27,342 bases of DNA from Sphaeroforma sirkka. Lineage: Eukaryota > Opisthokonta > Ichthyosporea > Ichthyophonida. The stretch is from NCBI GenBank assembly GCA_001586965.3, contig LUCW03000333.1:65001-92342 (forward strand), given 5' to 3'. Within the stretch, counting starts at the first letter, position 1; the number at the start of each line of letters is the position of its first letter. The notes under the pieces were generated by a model, which was not told where the DNA came from, did not search any database, and was given only the letters and a program-made list of their open reading frames with translations. Position numbers and translations under genes: made by a program. Shown in pieces: positions 1-27,342 of this stretch.

Positions 1-49
1 ATATGCCCGCATACGACACCACGCACACACGCGCGCACAGGCCACCCAC

Positions 50-260
50 CTGCAGGGCAGTGTTATTGCCCTGTCCGACCAATGTCGTATTGAGTGTCGG
101 TTGCAGGACTGAGAAGAACGCTTGCCAGGTGATTCTCAGCTGAATGGTATCAAAGCCCATGAGATTGGCACAGTCGTTGAACTGCAGAGCATACGCAGGC
201 AGCACGCGAGTCGTGCACGGTGGCCCTTCGGCACCCGGACATTCGAGCGTCAGATTGTTC
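50..260 (-). CDS. Wntless/TMEM181-like gene, exon 6 (last one in window)
   Basis: The acceptor is CCCTATCCAG|GAAC and the donor CCTGCAG|GTGGGT. The 211 nt are phase 2 in (AG|G, Arg) and phase 0 out. It encodes NNLTLECPGAEGPPC, TRVLPAYALQFNDC, FDTIQLRITWQ and two more sequons. The Cys...Cys-x3-VLP...IQLRI pattern is the part most like the Wntless ectodomain. The donor shows that the gene continues beyond the left edge. Confidence 0.75.
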
Positions 261-3200
261 CTGGATAGGGTTATATGGTTTCAGGGTTTTTGGGGGGCTT
301 CAGGGTTTAAGGGTTTAGAGTTCTAGGATTCATGAGTGGGGGTCTGAGGGGATGGTTTAAGCAGCAGCGTGAAAATTCCCTGGCGTTTGAAGTTTAAGAT
401 GTACACCGTTCGTGTATGTCCGGTGTTAAAGGTGTGCTATTATATGTTTTTATTCCTCATCTCCCTCATGACTTTAGTGGAGTGGCAACAATTTATTCAA
501 CTACGACCGTGTGCTTATCGAAATCCAAACAACGCCAAACAAATTAACCAGCTCATACTCATCCAGGCCGCATGCAATATGAACTTGTTTATTTATGTGT
601 ATGCAACGAGAACCCCTTTAGTTATATATGGCTTTATACACTCAACGTCTGTCACTGTTTGTCTCCTTTCATGGCGTCACATACAGATCAGACTGTTACA
701 GACGTGAATGTAGAGTAAATCTAATTTCTGGTAGGTAGGACACCAGAGTACTTGTTGTGCTATATATAGAACTGCATCACCACAATGAAAGTATATATAT
801 ATCAGTCTGCGGCTTTCAAATTTGAGGTGTCAATATGATGTAACGACGACGTTAATAGCAACATTTTGTATCGATTCATATGCTCACTTGACTTCAAGTA
901 TAACCGATTGGCAAATATGCACAAAACTCCTTTCTCTAAACAAAAACTTTCGTGTACCTATACATTTGTGCGCAAAAATTTGGATCCAAACTTCACACCA
1001 TCCCGATCAACGGCAGGTGTGTCAAGTAGGGTTTTAGGGTTTTAGGGCTTTTGAACCTTAAATTTCGAAATAAAAACACTCTTTCCGCTCAGACGGCCAC
1101 TTGTACACGCATTGCCCATGAGCATATTAATTCAATCAGAAAATCCGTTCGTAGTCAGGTGTAACTTCAAATTTTTAGGGGTTTGTTTTTAAACCGGGCT
1201 TTAGGGTTTTTAGTTAGGTTCATGGGGTTTAGGGTTCCCAGAGACTCAGTCTAACCTGTAAACCGTTTCGGTCTTAGGCTTTTAGGATTTAAGGTATCAA
1301 ATATATATAAATCTTACCTGAAAACTGTTTTGGTCTCAATGAGATCCGACCCAACTCTCTGGCCTTGCACCAGCACAGTGTAGTCCAGCAGCATACTATA
1401 CGGTAGCCCATCCCAGGCATTCACCCCTACGTCAGACCCATTTATCGGATTTGTCGAGTTTGTCGTATTTGTCGTATTACTTCCGCCTGTTGTCGTACTG
1501 TTCACCGCGCCAGCTCGGTGAGCGCGTTTAAGTGACAGGAATGTGTCGAAACGACCTCTCATCTGTTTATATTCACTAAAATCTGATATAGTGAACTCGA
1601 CTGAAGGCCCGGCGACCTCCACGCCTAAATTTCGCAACTGTATTTTATTTATTTATTTATTGGGGGGTGAGGGAGAAGATATGGATTATTTTTGGGGGTT
1701 TTAGGGTTTTAGTGTTTTATGGTTTTAGAGCTTCGAGTTTCGGGTTGAGAGTTTAGAGTTTTAGAATTGGAACAGGAAAAACAGGTGGTAGGATGCGTAC
1801 TCCTTCCTAATTGTCTCAGGGCTTTACAGTGTGCGCCGGGGAACAAGATATGTAGGGTTTATTCATAACAGGATAAGCCGACCAAAGGATGTGTACGCCA
1901 TTCATGTATTCCCAGAACTTTTAAGTGTGGCCAGTTATGATTACGTACAGCTGCAACATACCCCCACGCCACTGTATAAGACACATAGACCGTAGTGGTA
2001 CCTTTGCAAAGTATAGCTAATATGTGCAACACAACCACACATCCATGCCATTATACACACTATGTAAACCTAAAACACACCTCCATGCCAATATACACAC
2101 TATGTAAACCTCCAACACACCTCTACACCATTATACACACTATGTGAACCTAAAACATACCTCCACGCCATTATACACACTATGTAAACCAAAAACACAC
2201 CTCCACGCCATTATACGGACATGATCTATTAGCCGTGGTGGCCGTGCTGCCTACAGGCTCTCTCTGGCATGTCTCGACACCCTCCTTGATCTCATCCTGT
2301 GATTTGGTGGCGTATGCATTGCCATTGCCCCAGCAAGTGTAGCTGCACGTGTCCTTGGCTGCAAGACGTTAAGCAGAGGTATTTGAATATATATCTAATC
2401 TTTTCATGTGCATATTAAACATAGAACCATATACATACACGCTTATAGAGTACACATGACACGACAGTGTCCTTAGCTGTAAGCGTTAAGTAGCAATGTA
2501 TTAGAACCATATACGTACACGCTTATAGAGTACTTATGACACAATAGTGTCCTTGGCTGCATGATGTTAAGTAGCAGATGCGTGAATGCATATCTTACCC
2601 CTTTGGGTACGTATTCGAATCCTTTTGAAATATGTGGTGGCACACTCATAGTACACATTCATTTTCTGAAAAATGTGTGAAGGCAGACAAATACTACGTA
2701 CCTAGCCCTTTTACACCATATATCTACACGCTTATGTACCACAACAGTGTCTTTGGCAGTAATATGTGTCAATTCAGATAACTACCTACGCAACAAACCT
2801 CCTCTGAACACTATACGTACACGCTTATAAAGCATGTGCAATGCAGCAGGATTCGTCGCTGCAGCATGCCAACTAGCAGTTACTTAGATACATATCTAAC
2901 CTATATAGCTGCGTATTCAATATCTTTGAACATGTACTTATACGCTTATAAAGCTCATGAACCATGACGCTACCTGTAACTACAATGTGACATGCTGAAT
3001 AATAAGTAATATCGCAGTACCCACAAACACTACAAAGTATATTCCCCTAATATACACTATAAACAAATAGATACATTATATCATCTGTACCACATGTACT
3101 ATATCTACAACATCAACTGTACAGTACAAGCACACTCAACCACTATAAAGTATATACCCTTACTATACCTCATACAACACACACTATACTATATATATCA

Positions 3201-5288
3201 CATGCGCTATATCTACAACACCAGCTGTACAGTACAAGCACACTCAACCACTATAAAGTATACCCTTACTATACCTCATACAACACGCACTATACTATAT
3301 ATATCACATGCACTATATCTACAACATCAGCTGTACAGTACATGCACACTCAACCACTATAAAGTACATACCCTTACTATACTTCATCAACACACACTAT
3401 ACTATATATATCGCATGTACTATATCTGCAACACCAGCTGTACAATACAAGCACAGCCAAATACTATCGTGATAACATACGATGCACCTACCCGAGCGAT
3501 TGAATACCGGTTCAGGTTGCACACTGGAGAAGGTACAGTAGTTGATAGGATAATCAGTACGTGTCAGTGACCACTCAGGTGCCGAGATAAGTAGGCCTAT
3601 GCACAGCACAAACGCCAGAACCACAAAGCACAGGACAGCCAGGAACTCGCCCCGCTGAATGGTCTGGCGGGAGAGATAGGGGAGAATAAGTGGTCCAATA
3701 TATATCAAATGAACATACATTATGAAGACATGCCTGGGGAATGATAGGTGTATGTATGAGACACAAACACCACCGCTACAAAGCACAGGACGGCCAGGAA
3801 CTCGCCCCGCTGAATGGTCTGGTGAGAGAAGTATGTGGAAGGCTCTGAAGCAAGACGTGTTAAAAATGTGTGCACTCGTAAAACACGCAGAGAATGATAG
3901 GTACACGGATATCAACTACGATTACGTGCCTTTTAGCGGAATCCAGTCAAATACTTTAAATTTAATTACAAGCACTATTTCTAATCGGCTTACGTATACG
4001 TATTCCCACCGTAACATGGACTTTACTTCTAGCCGGAGTAATGTAAACATTACTGATTAATACTTCTACTGCAATTCCCAACATATATTTCCAACCGAAA
4101 CACCACACGCGTATTAAATTACACGACTGATACGTATCTTATAGCAGAGTGCTGAGATACGCTTACAGCATAGGTCTAAAACAACCCCTGCTTCTTGTAC
4201 CACATATACCTACTGACCACCACACCACTAATACGTACCTCCAAGCGGATAACAGGGACACTCCTCAGCCGTATGCTTGTAGGTCCAGTTGGCGCTGTGT
4301 CTGTACGTGAGATGTCCTCGTTCTCGAGAACGGGGTCAGGGCTTGTCAACGCTGGGTTTATGCACAGGATAAACCAGGTTTGAAAGAATACGTTTTTGCA
4401 AGTGCTAGAGAAAGAACAAATATATTCTGTGTTGTGTCTATAAGGCTAGTACTTGGTATGTCCCACATTGGAATATGCCTGTATGGCTGCACTACCATCC
4501 TACTTACACATCATTATTTCAAGTGTAAGTATAGATATTCTGTTAGTCTATATTCTATGAGTTTTTTAATTGATAAAATGCGCCTAATACCGAACTTTTA
4601 TGCTCGTGTTCTACCAACATATGCGCCAATTATTCTGTATCGTGTTTGTGGTGCTGCCTCCACTTGATACTAAATAAAGAGTCTTCTTCACAACAAATAT
4701 ATACATGTATAGCTGTACTAAAATAGGACTAGAGGACTGACTAATTGCGCCTAATATCGAACTACTATGCTCGTGTGCTGAGTATTCTGTATCGCATTGG
4801 TGCTGCTACCTACATTTCACACCAAATAACGACCATATTTAACTTTCTCATAATGAATCAAATGGTCTCCTTCGCAAGTACTGTGGCTCTGTGCATACAT
4901 TCTTTACAATGGCGACATAAGACAGCAAGCTTTGTGAATCACCGACCGTTTCATAGGTACAATAGCCAACATATACCCCTCACGCATATATATGAAACTA
5001 CACTCTCATGCATACATGTACAAATGTTCCTGAATATACACATATACAGATACACCCTCATGTATACATGTATAACTACAATCTCATGCATACATATACA
5101 ACTGTCCCTGAATGTACACAGATACAGATTCACCCTCGTGCATACCCACACCTCTATTTCTGCATTCAATACATCCACCTGATAGATAATTAGTATATTA
5201 TCTCCATTCCCCTCATGCATACAGATATAACCAATCATACATCCAATAGTTCCAATTGAAACATAACTACAATACCACATCTACACCC

Positions 5289-5329
<41 letters not shown>

Positions 5330-6147
5330 CCACTCATGCATTCAGTACATCCAACTGATACTTAACTGCAACACCACATATATACCCCACATATATATAT
5401 ATATATACTCCTGCATTTATCACATTGTATATCGAGATACAAGTAAAAAAACAGTCATGAACAATCAACAAGGTACCAAGCCAATCCTTACGCATTACAC
5501 TACACAACGCAGTACAGCTACTAATACATTCACCATCCCATCACACTACATATACTCCTATGCAACTACAAATACATTCACCATCCCAACACACTACATA
5601 TACACATATACAGCTACTAATACATTCACCACCCATCACACTATATACACACATATACAACTACTAATACATTCAGTATCTCATCACACTACATACACAC
5701 CTATCTATACAACTACAAATACATTCACGATCCCATCACACTCCATAGACACCTATGTAACAACTAATCCATTACGTATGTATCTAGATCCAATTCAATA
5801 GCTACTAGCTACATCTCATCGATAGCTATAGTAGTACTCCTGTAATGCTTGCCCTGTATAACTAGATCCAACTCATTGGTAGCCATGACAATGGCCTGTC
5901 ACTTGGTTGTGCACAGGGATCTGCTTTGTTCTTCATGAGCGTCTCTTGCCATCTCATATAGTCTCAGAAACATATACGTGTACAAACTTACGTGTGTGTA
6001 CACACGTGCACATACTTACGTGTAAACACACACGCATCTCAACAAATTCGTACCCTTCCATGCACACATACCTATAGAGCTACTCCTGCAGTGACCGACA
6101 CCTAGAGCCAAACTAGCCTCACTCTCATCCATGGCCAAGTCCTGCAT
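50..6147 (-). CDS. Wntless/TMEM181-like (GOST family) membrane protein, six exons, 3' part beyond window
   Basis: Six minus-strand exons (6147-6102, 4351-4239, 3663-3492, 2358-2255, 1637-1318, 260-50) join with matching phases into 322 codons from an ATG at 6147. Seen: a cytosolic Ser/Thr/Asp-rich N-terminus (1-53), one TM segment (about 60-80), then a lumenal domain with Cys96, further Cys pairs and many N-x-S/T sequons (one NST/NTT-rich loop). Wntless family proteins have an N-terminal TM, a GOLD-like ectodomain with a conserved Cys...VLP...Y.L.IR stretch, then seven TMs. Here residues about 260-300 read LECPG...C..RVLP...FDTIQLRITW, which resembles that stretch. TMEM181 has the same layout. 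Such proteins carry cargo (Wnts in animals) or act in Golgi/endosomes. The seven-TM half must lie left of position 1. Exon structure is well supported; the family assignment is by eye and moderate. Confidence 0.6.
262..330. repeat. Degenerate TTTAGGG/TTCAGGG telomere-like motif cluster
   Basis: On the plus strand the sequence is G/T-rich with repeated GGGTTT, TTCAGGG and TTTAAGGG words. It adjoins the acceptor of exon 6 of the minus-strand gene, so in the transcript it reads as a C-rich tract just before the AG. Similar clusters occur near 1027-1055, 1178-1240, 1692-1760, 10095-10145, 16548-16592, 17405-17432, 18100-18150, 22825-22850, 25203-25237 and 26165-26196. Confidence 0.6.
1254..1277 (-). 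repeat. Copy of exon 5 donor edge (decoy donor)
   Basis: On the minus strand this reads GACCGAAACGGTTTACAG|GTTAGA, against GACCAAAACAGTTTTCAG|GTAAGA at the true exon 5 end 62 bp away. Both the exon tail and the GT are duplicated. The rest of the surrounding intron (261-1317) holds telomere-like words and otherwise no recognisable feature. Confidence 0.6.
1318..1637 (-). CDS. Wntless/TMEM181-like gene, exon 5 (lumenal domain)
   Basis: The acceptor is AAAATACAG|TTG and the donor TTTTCAG|GTAAGA. The 320 nt are phase 0 in and phase 2 out (106 codons). It encodes a beta-rich looking lumenal stretch (VEFTISDF..., then SLKRA), an Asn/Thr/Ser-rich loop with several sequons (NST, NTT, NTT, NST, NGS), then PYSMLLDYTVLVQGQRVGSD. 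The loop looks like a low-complexity expansion within the ectodomain. A copy of the donor edge lies at 1254-1277. Confidence 0.75.
2028..2217. repeat. Tandem array, about 45-bp unit, about 4-5 copies
   Basis: The unit contains CCATTATACACACTATGTAA followed by a CCTAAAACACACCTCCACG-like segment. Copies differ at a few positions. The array lies in the intron between exons 4 and 5 of the minus-strand gene, just below the exon 4 donor. Confidence 0.8.
2255..2358 (-). CDS. Wntless/TMEM181-like gene, exon 4
   Basis: The acceptor is CTTGCAG|CCAAGG and the donor GAGCCT|GTAGGC. The 104 nt (phase 1 in, phase 0 out) encode a Cys-containing ectodomain stretch starting KDTCSYTCWGNGNAYATKSQ. The placement is supported because it alone bridges the phases of exons 3 and 5. 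Two copies of its acceptor edge lie upstream in the gene at 2476 and 2556. Confidence 0.65.
2425..2990. repeat. Irregular array carrying copies of exon 4 acceptor edge
   Basis: The units share ATACGTACACGCTTATAGAG and GTGTCCTTGGCTGCA-like blocks. On the minus strand the second block reads TGCAG|CCAAGGACAC, which is the exon 4 acceptor plus the first 10 exon nt. Copies end at 2476 and 2556; the true site is 2358. Later units (about 2700-2990) keep the ACACGCTTAT block but lose the splice edge. Confidence 0.65.
3095..3460. repeat. Tandem array, about 105-bp unit, about 3.5 copies
   Basis: The unit includes ATATCTACAACACCAGCTGT, CACTCAACCACTATAAAGTA, and CATACAACACACACTATACT. It lies in intron 3 of the minus-strand gene immediately beyond the exon 3 donor. 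The long reading frame across it is a by-product of the repeat. Confidence 0.8.
3492..3663 (-). CDS. Wntless/TMEM181-like gene, exon 3 (transmembrane segment)
   Basis: The acceptor has a good pyrimidine tract (TTCTCCCCTATCTCTCCCGCCAG|ACC, split here as TTCTCCCCTATCTCT then CCCGCCAG) and the donor is CTCGG|GTAGGT. The 172 nt are phase 0 in and phase 1 out. The exon encodes TIQRGEFLAVLC, then a hydrophobic helix (about residues 60-80), followed by an ectodomain stretch containing SAPEW, NYC and the sequon NRS. The first part of this exon is repeated 155 bp upstream in the gene (3762-3818) together with its acceptor. Confidence 0.7.
3762..3818 (-). pseudogene. Duplicated 5' part of exon 3 with acceptor
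   Basis: The copy reads ...CTCTCACCAG|ACC and encodes TIQRGEFLAVLCFVAVVFVS, nearly identical to the true exon 3 start 155 bp away. It then runs into non-homologous sequence with a stop and no downstream donor in place. It could be a decayed exon copy or an alternative acceptor/exon. The hydrophobic character of the peptide is preserved. Confidence 0.7.
4239..4351 (-). CDS. Wntless/TMEM181-like gene, exon 2
   Basis: The acceptor is CATAAACCCAG| and the donor GGAG|GTACGT. The 113 nt (phase 1 in, phase 0 out) encode a polar stretch beginning LTSPDPVLENEDISR and ending VPVIRLE. This is the predicted cytosolic N-terminal tail before the membrane segment. The basic residues near its end (IRLRSVPVIRLE) fit a positive-inside signal anchor. 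Confidence 0.65.
4575..4832. repeat. Two diverged copies of an about 100-bp unit
   Basis: Copies at about 4577-4680 and 4741-4835 share TGCGCCTAATA, CGAAC, TATGCTCGTG and ATTCTGTATCG. They lie in the first intron of the minus-strand gene. No coding signal was seen. Confidence 0.65.
4985..5240. repeat. Tandem array with CATGCATACAT and TGTCCCTGAAT blocks
   Basis: Repeated segments of roughly 40 and 80 bp contain CTCATGCATACATGTA, CCTGAATATACACA and ACAGATACACCCTC. The open frames on both strands here come from the repeat. It is intronic in the minus-strand gene. Confidence 0.7.
5291..5330. repeat. (AT)n microsatellite
   Basis: About 19-20 uninterrupted AT repeats, with a shorter (AT)n at 5390-5408. 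Both are in the first intron of the minus-strand gene. Confidence 0.95.
5517..5772. repeat. Tandem array, about 50-bp unit, five copies
   Basis: The unit contains CTACTAATACATTCACCATC, CCATCACACTACATA and an ACACATATACAA spacer. Copies are 45-55 bp. It is intronic in the minus-strand gene and reads as a spurious Thr/Tyr-rich open frame. Confidence 0.85.
6102..6147 (-). CDS. Wntless/TMEM181-like gene, exon 1 (start codon)
   Basis: The exon encodes MQDLAMDESEASLAL plus one base of the next codon. It starts at the ATG at 6147; a second ATG, six codons... downstream at 6132, has a stronger context (gccATGG) and could be the used start. The donor is CTAG|GTGTCG, phase 1. It joins exon 2 in frame (G|CG, Ala). 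The short length means the call rests on phase agreement and start context rather than on homology. Confidence 0.5.
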
Positions 6148-6370
6148 CTCCAGTCGTGTGCACGAGTCTGTCTCTCTCGTTGTAGGTATGCTTTGTCTTA
6201 CACAGTAAATTCAATGGTTGTACTCACAGAGTCACCTAGGAAAGCTCAATTGCGAGTAAACTTATCTATCGCATTAGCGGACAACGACTCGAAATGTCGT
6301 ACGTCATCGATTGCTGTACACGTGACAACAACTCCAAAGTGCCCAATAAAGTACTCTTTCAGGCACACGC

Positions 6371-6432
6371 ACACACTATCTATCTCTCTCTCTCTCTTTC
6401 TCACTCTCTCTCTCTCACAGACTCTCTCTCTC
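6371..6432. repeat. CT-rich microsatellite
   Basis: Repeated CTCTCT blocks interrupted by TTTCTCA and CACAGA. It lies between the divergent genes, on the side nearer the minus-strand start. Confidence 0.85.
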
Positions 6433-6919
6433 CTGAAGATGCATTGGAACAGATTTCAATTGAGTCAAACTACTAACATCAAGCTACTATAAACCTACTA
6501 TAAACCAACACATCTGCTATCTATGAACGATTACGTGCTTAAGGCCAGTGTGAAGAATCGACTAAGGAAGTGTGCATTTCGCTTGTTCTACACGTGTACA
6601 TACATTTGCAACTACCAGACAAGGCTGTATGCAACGACCCTGGGATACGGATACAGGCTATTAACCCGTCCAATTATACTTATGCATATACAAATATCTA
6701 ACATATAACACGTAATATTACAACTGCACACACGACACCACACTATACTTCATAATAAAACAGTAAAAAATTCACTATAAAAATAAAGGGGAACAATATT
6801 ACTATGTACTATTATTATCTACAAATCAGAACAAAAGCCCGCCTAAACCCATATTTGGATATAGATTGAAGTTCGGTATGTGCGTTAGGGCGTTAATCTT
6901 CATCTGTATGTGCAAAATA

Positions 6920-7470
<551 letters not shown>

Positions 7471-7496
7471 TATAATTTAGATTAGAAGCAATCAAT

Positions 7497-25804
<18,308 letters not shown>

Positions 25805-25820
<16 letters not shown>

Positions 25821-25876
25821 GAGCAAACCCTGGAAGCTCTTGGCTGAGAGCAAACCCTGGAAACTCTTGGCTGAGG
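25805..25876 (+). repeat. 27-bp tandem repeat spanning the sorting nexin stop codon
   Basis: The unit is GAAGCTCTTGGCTGAGAGCA plus AACCCTG, nearly three copies. The first copy contains the last codons and TGA; later copies lie in the 3'UTR and repeat the same GGCTGA. Confidence 0.9.
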
Positions 25877-26291
25877 CATGTTTTGTTTCTCTAGAAATCC
25901 ATCCTATGGTTCGTTTACACGCCGAGAGCCTGCCTGTGTGCAGGAGGGCTACCGTGGGAGCCCCACGCGCCCCTTCACCATGGTCAGTGTTGGGTATTGG
26001 GTTTTACTGATAGAAACTTACATCGCTACACCAATAGACGACATTGGTAATCCTGAGAGTGTCTGGGGTACCTATGGATATGATCATGGCCGTCAGGCAG
26101 CTAGGCGGGAAACAGTAAACACCGATGGAAATGTCAGTCGTGGCACTCTGTGAGCAATTAAGAGTGGTTTAGGTTTTTTAGGGTTTAGGGTCATAAGGGT
26201 GCGGTGGGGCTCTACGTGTCCATTGAAGCTCAACACTCGTTTCTTGTATAGTCTCGAGTGATACTGCATCTTACACGTGCCGAGGTCTATA

Positions 26292-26297
26292 AATAAA
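26292..26297 (+). terminator. Candidate poly(A) signal for the sorting nexin
   Basis: AATAAA occurs about 470 bp after the preferred stop codon, and I saw no closer one. Motif only. Confidence 0.3.
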
Positions 26298-26299
26298 CT

Positions 26300-27160
26300 T
26301 TTTGTATACAATTTTACAAAGGACTGATATAAAAGGCAGACTTTGATAAATTCCGTGCACATTATTTGTAATAGTTAAGTACAAGTGACGCTTATCTCTC
26401 ATGCAACTGACTACAGACTGATCGAGTTTTGGAAAGTGCATCTTTTCTCTAGACTCACTTGTACTCGATTCATACTAAAGTTAGATTCTCCAAATAGTGG
26501 CACTGAGAATACATAGTAGGAAGAATCGTTCTTAAAGTGTCCTGCGATGTTCGGTCCTCTGAACCGATATTCATGACCCCTGCACAGCTTTAACCTAGCA
26601 GATTTTAGTGAGGAAAATAACCAATACACTGGTTGAGTCTAGCGATTATAATGTACACCATTCCTTATTCCTTGAAAAATCATAGCCTCCTGAAAAGTGG
26701 TATTTTATAGCAGACTACGATAAAATGAGAAGTTATTATATTACTAACGGACTCGTGTTGTTCAATTGTACAAGCTTTAGTGAAACGCAGCGAGCTGCGT
26801 GAAACTTATTTACTTTCCCCCTTTTTATGTTAAAAAAAAATGCATTATTTAATTTACGTTTTCCTTCAGGTTGAGAAAAAGCTGGGTTGTTTGCTGGCAG
26901 AATATCCACATTAATTCGTATCTAACTCTTCAAGTCTAGTGTCTATTTCGGTTATTTATTAATATTCATGTGGTTCAAGACCAAGTTATGATGCATACTG
27001 TATACAAGAGGTTGGTTCTTTCCTCATCAGCTATCATGGCTATAGCGGCTGCTAGCATTTACAACAAATTATTCAAGTTGGGCTAGAAAACCCTAATGCT
27101 ATTAATTCGAACTGTATCGTCTTCAGACCACAGTCTTTTCAGTACAAATACCATATTCGG
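26300..27160. other. Convergent intergenic region, no gene recognised
   Basis: AT-richer sequence without tandem arrays or convincing exons on either strand. Short open frames (for example 26411-26629 minus) lack codon-like character and splice context. It separates the 3' ends of the sorting nexin and the right-edge gene. Confidence 0.5.
26955..26960 (-). terminator. Candidate poly(A) signal for the right-edge gene
   Basis: AATAAA on the minus strand, about 200 nt after the stop codon at 27161-27163. Motif only, but the distance is reasonable. Confidence 0.35.
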
Positions 27161-27342
27161 CTATTGATGTATGCTCTCCATCAGTATTTCCTGGAGCTCG
27201 CCCACCATTCGATTATACGTATCGAATCCCGAATGTGCCAGATGGTGATTGGTGTTCTGAAAGGAATCTTCGTGTACTAGCATTTCCGTAAGTTTAAAGC
27301 GCATGAGCTCGCGGTATACTTCCATCATCGATTCTCTACCGA
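27161..27342 (-). CDS. C-terminal exon of an unidentified gene, cut by right edge
   Basis: The minus strand is open from the window edge to TAG at 27163-27161, 59 codons (GRESMMEVYRELMRFKLTEM ... NRMVGELQEILMESIHQ). The codon choice, the helical hydrophobic/acidic periodicity and the absence of low-complexity repeats look like a real C-terminus. I do not recognise the family. An internal ATG pair (MM at codon 5) would allow a 55-aa start, but more likely this is the last exon of a longer gene. It is convergent with the sorting nexin. Confidence 0.6.
   Translation of the reverse strand, partial: GRESMMEVYRELMRFKLTEMLVHEDSFQNTNHHLAHSGFDTYNRMVGELQEILMESIHQ

Noticed and set aside
369-707. 112-codon plus-strand frame with a hydrophobic N-terminus
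   Set aside because: It lies in an intron of the minus-strand gene, has ordinary AT-rich composition and no recognisable family.
2600-2625. TTCGAATCC word resembling a tRNA T-loop
   Set aside because: No acceptor, D or anticodon stems can be formed around it, and I found no other tRNA or rRNA signal.
3094-3570. 158-codon plus-strand frame with repeated YIYNTSCTVQAHSTTIKY
   Set aside because: It is a 105-bp tandem array whose unit is a multiple of three. It overlaps a better supported minus-strand exon and has no start or splice context.
5256-5801. 181-codon plus-strand frame rich in Thr/Tyr/His
   Set aside because: It is built from the 50-bp array and (AT)n tracts in an intron of the opposite-strand gene.

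Overview
This is nuclear DNA from an intron-rich eukaryote, not a prokaryote. The real coding sequence lies in short exons (about 45-840 nt) with clean GT...AG junctions and conserved phases. They are separated by introns of roughly 0.3-1.8 kb packed with tandem repeats, (AT)n, (TG)n and (TCTGTG)n microsatellites, and scattered TTTAGGG/TTTTAGGG-like motifs. The long introns and the two gene families would suit a large-genome protist; a holozoan such as an ichthyosporean is one guess. The sequence alone does not fix the taxon.

Layout. (1) 50-6147, minus strand: six exons of a gene that continues past the left edge. They encode a signal-anchor/TM segment and a cysteine-bearing, N-glycosylation-rich lumenal domain. 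The pattern fits the Wntless/TMEM181 (GOST) family, and the expected seven-TM half would lie outside the window. (2) 6148-7496: a divergent intergenic region containing a CT-rich tract and about 550 bp of almost pure AT. (3) 7497-25820, plus strand: 16-17 exons of a large (about 1,200 aa) PX-BAR sorting nexin of SNX4/SNX41/Atg20 type. It has a long acidic, Ser-rich N-terminus, an interrupted PX domain and a large Pro/His/Ser-rich insertion in the BAR region. (4) 25821-27160: a convergent intergenic region. (5) 27161-27342, minus strand: the C-terminal 59 codons of a third, unidentified gene.

The most interesting observation concerns how the introns are built. At least a dozen exon/intron junctions, in both main genes, sit at the edge of a tandem repeat whose unit includes the exon end and its splice site, or have a decayed copy of the exon edge in the adjoining intron. 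This yields ladders of apparent decoy donors or acceptors, for example about five donors at about 58-nt spacing after 14233, eight donors at 47/52-nt spacing after 24635, and four acceptors at 60/65-nt spacing before 24480. The introns appear to have grown by repeated tandem duplication of exon-intron boundaries.

The two identifiable proteins are both membrane-trafficking proteins: a Golgi/endosome cargo-receptor-like membrane protein and an endosomal/autophagic sorting nexin. They are divergently arranged across about 1.35 kb. Any functional link is inference only.
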